10,241 bases of DNA from contig JABSPN010000079.1 of assembly GCA_013214425.1 (NCBI GenBank), positions 1-10,241 of the forward strand, read 5' to 3'. The position numbers and the translations under genes are program-made. Origin of the DNA: Flavobacteriaceae bacterium (GTDB taxonomy: Bacteria > Bacteroidota > Bacteroidia > Flavobacteriales > Flavobacteriaceae). The number at the start of each line of letters is the position of its first letter. Positions within the stretch are counted from its first letter, which is position 1. Positions 1 through 7,400 of this stretch are shown here, piece after piece. A model generated the notes under the pieces. That model saw only the letters and a list, made by a program, of their open reading frames with translations. It was not told the DNA's origin and searched no databases.

Positions 1-1
1 T

Positions 2-1411
2 ATACCTGCTTCTAGTAATTTTGGGGCTCAATCTTCTTCGGTGAGCATCATGTACCAACTAGTTAGTTTGGGAGCAACAAGTATTCGAATTGTATATGTA
101 GAGTCGGATTTAGTAGGGTCGACTTGGGGAAAGTTGAAAGTATTGATTCTGGGATTACCAGATGAACCTGTAGCTACTTACCCATTGTCTGATACAGTAA
201 CTTTAAATTTTACACAAGTACAAGTAGGAGGCGATCCTAATTTTGAAACAACCATGCCTTTTGGGATCACTGGCGGCTGGGATGGTAATCAAAGTGCCAT
301 TCTTGACTTTTTAAACGTAGAAAGCTTTTGTTGTTTGCAAACCTATTTATGGGAAGGACAAGATTATCAACCAAGAACTAATGTTATTTATCAAAAAGAA
401 GAAGGTGGTACTAAAACATATGAGTTTCCTGAAGCCCTAAACATGAGATTTCGGGCATATTATACAGAAGATCCGCAATTAACGCAAAGTGAATTTCAAA
501 CATTACAGGAACAAGATGCTCGTAAAGCTGGTTGTTTAAAAGCCCTGGATTCGCTTGTCAAAGATGACAAAATATTAATGATTCCCGTATACTTTTCTCC
601 TAATAGAATTAAAGGGAAATTTCAAGATGTCTTTTTCAATCTATTCCTGGGAATTTTAGATTATATAAAATTTACAAAAGATACTCGACCTGTTGTATTA
701 GCTGTAATGTCTTCCCCGCCCACTGGTTATTATGACGCTGTGAAAACAATGCTAGACGGAACAGCTGTTTCAGATATAAGCGATACAGGAGTGCTTACAA
801 CTATACCCAAAGAATCCTACCCATCTCGATATTTAAATTATCAGCAAAAGGGTTACTTCCCACTATTGGAAAAAGTGGCGTTTTTAACAACTCCTGAAAC
901 GTGTACTGAAGAAAACATAAACAACACTGTAAATGGTAATGAAAACAACATTATTGTAGCAGGAATAGAAGGATTACCAAAAGTAGCCTTCGATTATATA
1001 TTCGGAATAGGTAATTCCATACGCATTTTTGAAGGTATGGCAACTGCAAGTTCAGAACTTAACTTAGGAAAACTATTCATCAGAATTTTAGCTGATGATA
1101 CAGGTGAAGACGGAAATGTTTATCGTTTACCACCGCTTGGTGAAGATCCTAACACAACATCTTTTGGAAAATATATGATGAGGCTAAGCTCAATTATAGA
1201 TTTGAACGCTGCCGAATGGAACTATCTTATTAATAGAAGTATCTCTGAAAAACTATTACCCGATTATTTATTAGGGTCATTTATGATATCATCAGTAACT
1301 CCTGATTCCGACTTATTCAATGACTTTAATCAGTTAAGAGAATTTTATCACAATTCAATCGAGGATAAACTAAGAAATGGGTTGTTCTATTGGCAAACGC
1401 TTAATAGTTAG
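2..1411 (+). CDS. Unknown protein, 5'-partial, possible GT-B-like fold
   Basis: The function is not recognised. A GTG at 41 and an ATG at 50 are possible starts, but the frame stays open to base 2 and reads as plausible protein (IPASSNFGAQSSS before the GTG). The gene therefore probably begins upstream and is 5'-truncated here. Numbering from the GTG gives 456 residues, ending at TAG 1409-1411. Beta-strand-like segments IRIVYVES (15-22) and KVLILG (33-38) suggest an N-terminal Rossmann-like half. RPVVLAVMSS (216-225) could open a second half. IIVAGIEG (304-311), followed by RIFEGMATASSELNLGK (328-344), is reminiscent of the C-terminal nucleotide-sugar-binding loop of GT-B glycosyltransferases, where a G/E-rich turn precedes a helix ending in LGK/LGKP. 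This resemblance is weak, and no catalytic residue can be assigned. There is no visible signal peptide or membrane helix within the window. The next gene starts 54 bp downstream on the same strand with no terminator between, so co-transcription is likely. Confidence 0.8.
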   Translation: MPASSNFGAQSSSVSIMYQLVSLGATSIRIVYVESDLVGSTWGKLKVLILGLPDEPVATYPLSDTVTLNFTQVQVGGDPNFETTMPFGITGGWDGNQSAILDFLNVESFCCLQTYLWEGQDYQPRTNVIYQKEEGGTKTYEFPEALNMRFRAYYTEDPQLTQSEFQTLQEQDARKAGCLKALDSLVKDDKILMIPVYFSPNRIKGKFQDVFFNLFLGILDYIKFTKDTRPVVLAVMSSPPTGYYDAVKTMLDGTAVSDISDTGVLTTIPKESYPSRYLNYQQKGYFPLLEKVAFLTTPETCTEENINNTVNGNENNIIVAGIEGLPKVAFDYIFGIGNSIRIFEGMATASSELNLGKLFIRILADDTGEDGNVYRLPPLGEDPNTTSFGKYMMRLSSIIDLNAAEWNYLINRSISEKLLPDYLLGSFMISSVTPDSDLFNDFNQLREFYHNSIEDKLRNGLFYWQTLNS

Positions 1412-1465
1412 AATGAATAATATATCAAGTAATAAAAAATATAAGAAGTTATAAAACATACACCT
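1412..1465 (+). other. Short AT-rich intergenic leader
   Basis: This is a 54-bp, strongly A/T-rich gap between two co-directional genes. I see no hairpin followed by a T-run and no convincing Bacteroidetes -7 box (TAnnTTTG). A weak purine stretch (aagaag, 1443-1448) lies about 18 nt before the ATG at 1466, too far for a normal Shine-Dalgarno site. An A-rich leader without Shine-Dalgarno is usual in Bacteroidetes. The gap fits an internal operon spacer. Confidence 0.5.
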
Positions 1466-4400
1466 ATGGGATCTACTACATATAGTTCTTTACAAGATCT
1501 TTATAACACGATATCTTCCAACGTGAAGAATGGAACAATCGATTTAGTACCGACAATTTTCGATTCAGATCCTATTGGCACGTTTTATAAAGAAATCATC
1601 TCAGGAAACATCTTTACTATTACTGATGTAAAATTAAACCCTGATTCATGGAGTGATAGCATCACATCGTTTACGGTTAGCGGTAAAACATCCGTTTTAG
1701 GATTTGATGATATGGATGTAAGCATTGAAATGAGCGAATCTGATACCGGAATTGTCACAAAACTTACGGCCACGGCTACAAATGATGATTGGTCTATCGC
1801 AGGAATTGATTGGTTTTCTTTAAATGCTCCATTTATAGAAGTCACTGTCTATGATAAAACTTCTTCTATCACTGGAGCAGCAGGAGGTAATATTAAAGTT
1901 AGTGATGTTGTAGATGTAAACTTACAAACAGCTTATCCCATAAAAAATAACACATGGTTATTTCAAGGTGATTTTCCAGAACCTTATCCAAGTATTTCTA
2001 ATTTCTATCAATTAATAGGAGGCACAAATTTAAGTACTGCATTACCACAACCATTCAGTACGCTAACAGACCTAGGTCTTAAAAAAATAGCCTTAAATTA
2101 TAATGCTAAAGATAGTGTCGTAACATATTCCTCATTAGAAATTAGCACACCGCCAGACTATCAATGGGAAATAGTTTCTGGGAAACTATTTGTAGAAAAT
2201 ATTGGTATCACTTGTTTGGTTACCAACCCTGGAGTTTCCGATAGTTCAGTTAGTTTTACAATTTTGGGAAGTTTCACTATTGGTGCAGAAGGATCCAATA
2301 CTATGTCTGTTATTGCTACTGCTCCTAATTTTAGCGCAACTGTAAGTTTAGATGAGGGCACTGTAAAACTAGGTGATCTTTTTGGATTGTTTTTACCTGA
2401 TGTACCTCCTTTAGATTTTGACTCAGAAATCACTAAATTCAATATGGTGATAGACCCTACATCTCAAGTATATTCATTAACCTGCAATATAGAATCTGAT
2501 TGGAAATTTCTAACAATTAAGATTCCTGATAAGTCAGATCTTACTTTTGAAATGACCGGACTAGGACTAGACATTAGTAGTCAACAAGGAACAGCTTCAG
2601 GAAAAATAAATGGTGCTTTTCATATAGGTCCGGAAGATAATGATAACTCTGGTGTTGATATCACTTTATTCGCTGAATATGCAGACAAAACCTGGTCTTT
2701 TGGAGGAAACACTGACGCCGGACAAAAAATCTCATTAATAGACATTGCCTTTACCTTCTTACAACCTTTTGGTATTGGGACAATTCCTACTTGGGTTAGT
2801 AATAACAATGCTGCTTTAGATATTAGTGATGTTTCTTTTTTAGTTAAATTACCAGATTCGTCAACAGGAAAATCAAATTCTTATCAGTTTGGTGGAACAG
2901 TAAATTGGCAATTAAACTTTAGCAGTTTTAATCTAGACCTTGATGCAACAGTTGATATTAAATACCCAGACTCTAAAGGTAACGTTTCAGGAAAAATAAC
3001 CAGTACAACAAAATTATTAGGACTTACTTTTGATATTGGATATGAGTTTGGTCATGATGTACAAGACATTTATTTACAGTGGGAAGGTATTAAAGCCGAG
3101 TATACAAGCAAAGGAACAGAAGATATATTCAAGGTCACTTTTGATAAGATGTCTCTAGGAGATATCATCACAAAGTTCATGGACGGAATTATTTCAGGAT
3201 TCCAATTAACAGCACCATGGAGTGTACTAAACAGTATCAATCTTGATGGCTTAGCCTTTACTTACACTAAAAATACCGACAGTTCTAAAGACACTATGGT
3301 CATTTCTTATGCACCAAAAGGTGATGTTATTGATTTAGGGTTTATCAATATTAAAAGCCTTAAACTAACTAAAGATAGCGAAGGAGTACATTTAGGATTT
3401 GAAGGATCGTTCTTAGGAATTGAAATCTCAGCTGGTAATGAAACAACTGGAGCTTTAGCCGATAAAGGAAGTAAAGTACAAGACATGCCAGGAGTGCCTG
3501 GTATGGGAGATCAGTTATTTGATTTAGAATTCTTAGCCTTAGGACAACATGTAGAACTAACTGGGAGCTCTGACTTCAATTCTGTAGATGATGCGATCAA
3601 TCATATGAAAGACGCATTCAACGACACGAATAGTAGTCCGAATGAAATTCCAATCAAATCTGACACAGGCCCTTTAGTATTCAACCAAAATTCTGATTGG
3701 TTAATTGGAGCCGATTTCACTGTCGCTAAATTTTACCGAATGGCTTTCGTGTTTAACGATCCGAATCTTTACGGTTTAGTTATTGGGGTTTCAGACAAAG
3801 CTGAATTCCTTAAAAATTTACAGTTTGAAATACTTTACAAAAAAATAAACGACTCCATTGGAGTTTATCAAATAGAATTACAACTTCCCGATGTACTAAG
3901 ACATTTAGAATTTGGAGAAGTTTCGATTACCTTACCTAATATTGGTTTAAAAATCTATACCAACGGAAACTTTTACATCGATGTCGGTTGGCCAGCCAGT
4001 ATTACCGATTTTTCCAGATCATTCACTTTACAAATTTTCCCATTCATAGGTTCGGGAGGATTCTATTTTGCTTCACTTACAGGAGCCACTGCAACTGGTT
4101 TACCAGCTGTAGAAAAAGGAGTTTTCAACCCTGTCATTGAAGCCGGAGTAGCCCTATCTGTAGGTGTTGGAAAAACGATTAATGAAGGAATCTTAAAAGC
4201 CGGGTTATCACTTACTGCAGTAGGAATGTTCCAAGGTATTTATGCGCCGTTTACTCCTAATCCAAATTTACCAGATGGATTATCTGATGAGACTGATACG
4301 TATTACAAGTTCTCTGGAACATTAGCCTTAGTTGGACGTATTTACGGAGAGGTCAACTTTGCGATTATTTCTGCTTCATTTGATATCACAGCTTATATTC

Positions 4401-7400
4401 AAGTGACTTTAGTAATTGAATCCTATATGGCAATTCCTATTACTTTTGAAGCTGGTGTTAGTGTTAGCCTAACTGTAAAAATCAACTTAGGATTATTCAA
4501 GATCAAAATCCATTTAAGTTTCAGCACAACGATTAGAGCTTCATTTACGATTGGGTCTAATCATCAGCAAGAGGCTTTATGGTACAAAGTCGATCATACA
4601 CCAGCAGCAATGCCAGCGGCCATGTATCGTACCTTATCAAGTAGCACTGTCCTAAAATGGCAGCCGATTACTATTGATACTGGTGAAACCTTCGGATTAG
4701 ATCTATACTTTGCTCCACACTTAACAGTTTCAGGAGAAACCATCACTAATGGTGATCAGAAATATACACCAGGTCCACAATATGTCGGAATGCTTTATAT
4801 CGACACAGGGTCTACCAATCCAGGAAACTTTACTGAGTTTGGTATGAAAGCTCTGGCTACAGGTGCACTATACTGGGCAGCTAACTCTATTATAGGAAGT
4901 GGTGAAGCCGGAACAAAATTAAGTTGGTTAAAAGATCAAACTATTTCATTAGATAACCTCGATGAGTTATTATGTTATATAGAAACCAGGCCAAATAACG
5001 AAGCCCCTTTCAACTATAAAAACACTTCAGGAAATGATATTGAATCATTCCTAAAGGCATTCTTTACTGTCCAGATATCAGCTATTGATCCTGATACCAA
5101 TACAGAAATGTCTGCCGCTGTTTTCCCAATGTTTCCTGAACTGAAAATGCAGACAGAAACGAAAAAAGAAAAAGACACAAAAGACACAAAAGACACAAAA
5201 GACACAAAAGACACAAAAGACACAAAAGACACAAAAGGTAATCTAATTGATTTCTCAAAGCAGTCCATGACTGGAACCTTAGGTTATATTAGTGAGGTAA
5301 CCCAATTACTAAATGCATTAAGTGTAGATTATGAATCGGCTGCAACAGCAAATTATTATAAGCCAAGTGACTGTGATAATGTTAATGACCCTGATTATGA
5401 AAATCAGCCTGATCTGTCCATGCCAACATTTATTTTTACTGATTTCATCGCTTTGGCTGTAAAACAATTGATCCAAAATGCTAAATCATATTTAGAAGCC
5501 CAAGGAAGTGATTCAGTAAAAGTCTCTGATCTTATTTCAGGAACAATCACTGATACTAACGTACAGCAATTAAGTGGTATGGCTTCTCGATTCATGTTAC
5601 ACGGATTGCGTTTACCCGAACCTCCTAATGCAAATTCCGGAACAACAGAGCCTTTATATGTACTAACAGGACAGCAATGGTCTATCCCAGATTCATTAAC
5701 AGTTAAAGACACGTATCAGGTGAACCTGATGAATACAGATGCCTCGTGGATCACCTTCAAAAAACCAAATCCAGAGAACAATCAATTAGAGGTTGTGTTT
5801 AGTAGTGATGAAATACAGCGTACCATTAATTTACGTACAAACACTTTAAACCCATCTGTTATTTCAGGTTATCCAAAAGCAATAGAAAACATTAATCATA
5901 CACCTCAAAACTTCTCGTTAGGTGGTGACACAACTTGGAATTATCCTGGAGATTTCTTTAACGGAGTAGACAACAAGCCAACCTTATGGAAATTGCCTTC
6001 AAACTTTGGTGTAGCCATTAAAGATCATTCAGGTCAATCTTTAGATTTTAATTTAAAGACATTGACTTCAAATAATAGTTCATCTACTATTGGTGATATC
6101 AGTAATTCGAAATGGTGTACTTCAATCAACGTCAATCTTCAGAAAATTACTGCTCAGGATTTATTAGAAACTCCGTTAGCAGGTAATGTCTATGATTTAG
6201 TTGGTGCAGACGACGCCAGTATTAAAATACTAGAAGCGTTATTAACTTATAAAAACACCACTAAGGGAGGTGACGATAGTTTCATTGAGCAAATTCAATT
6301 CTTAATGAAACCTGATCCTAATTCCTCATCAGCATCTGGATTTGTGTCTTCTGCGAATGGTGCTTTACAAGCAGCCATTGTTCAGGCGAATTTATCTACG
6401 GAAACCAATCCGGGTGGAACAGAAGCTAAAGCTATGGCAATGCTAGTTGACACTCCTGAATACAATACGCTCAACAAACCAGGTGATTTTATCACCTTAT
6501 TATGGGAATGTAGTATTGTAAGATCTGGTGGATTCTATTTCTACTATATTACTCCTGAAGACTCTAAAGGTTTACCAGAATATTTATTTAGTGAATCGGG
6601 CATTGCTAATCTACAAATAGTGATTACTTACAACAGTTTTATTACTGAATCATTCATTAACGGAGTCATTACTGGAGATGATTTAGATCTTTCTAAGACT
6701 ACTGTATATGCTCAGTCTAAAGATATCACAGTTGCCGTTCCAACCTTACAACCTGGAAACGTTGGGTATGAATTATCCAGAAACAATCCTGGAGAATTTG
6801 ATCCAACTCAGAATCCGCCAACAACGGCTGAAGATCAGGTATACTTACAAAATCAATTCAATTTATTAGGAGTGAGTTTAGCCGATGTTGCTCAGTATAA
6901 AAATTATATGCCAGCTGGACCAACAGATAGTATGAGTCAGGAGGATATTGAGAAAAAGAATGCTGGTCAGGAAGTAGCTTCAGACCCAACAGAGCCATGG
7001 AACTATACTTCAGCGATTCCATATTATAAATTTGTTCAGGGGGGCAATGACGACCCAGGTTTCTTAAACCCATATGCTGGCATTGGAACCAATGTATCCA
7101 TGAATCTGAATTGGCAGGATATGTTTGGTAATACACCTACTTCAGGAGTAAAGACCATTCCTGTTACAATGGATTTATTGTATACAGATACCATTATTTC
7201 TGTATCACAATGGCCTTCGGTTTCAAGTTTCTACTTATTTGATGAGGGACCAAAATTAGACCTTAATTTCTGTTTTGATGTATCGCGATACAACGACGGA
7301 ACTTCAGGAGCATTAAATAATGCCACTGTAGATCTGGCAACTTATATGACATTATATTACCAATTAGGTACTGGAGACATGACCATGAAATTCACTTCAA

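Noticed and set aside
1466..1540. Signal peptide on the giant protein
   Set aside because: The first 25 residues (starting MGSTTYSSLQDLYN) are polar and lack a positive start plus hydrophobic core. No earlier in-frame start exists after the stop at 1442.
1955..4558. AsmA/TamB or Tc/Rhs toxin identity
   Set aside because: There is no N-terminal membrane anchor or DUF490-type C-terminus for TamB, and no YD repeats or RHS core for Tc/Rhs. Only a general beta-repeat resemblance remains.
5171..5233. CRISPR array
   Set aside because: The units are 9 bp, directly abutting and without spacers. They encode an in-frame peptide repeat.
5014..5268. Minus-strand frame with a repeated FVS pattern
   Set aside because: It is only the reverse complement of the (KDT)7 minisatellite inside the giant gene. 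Its low-complexity protein has no other support.
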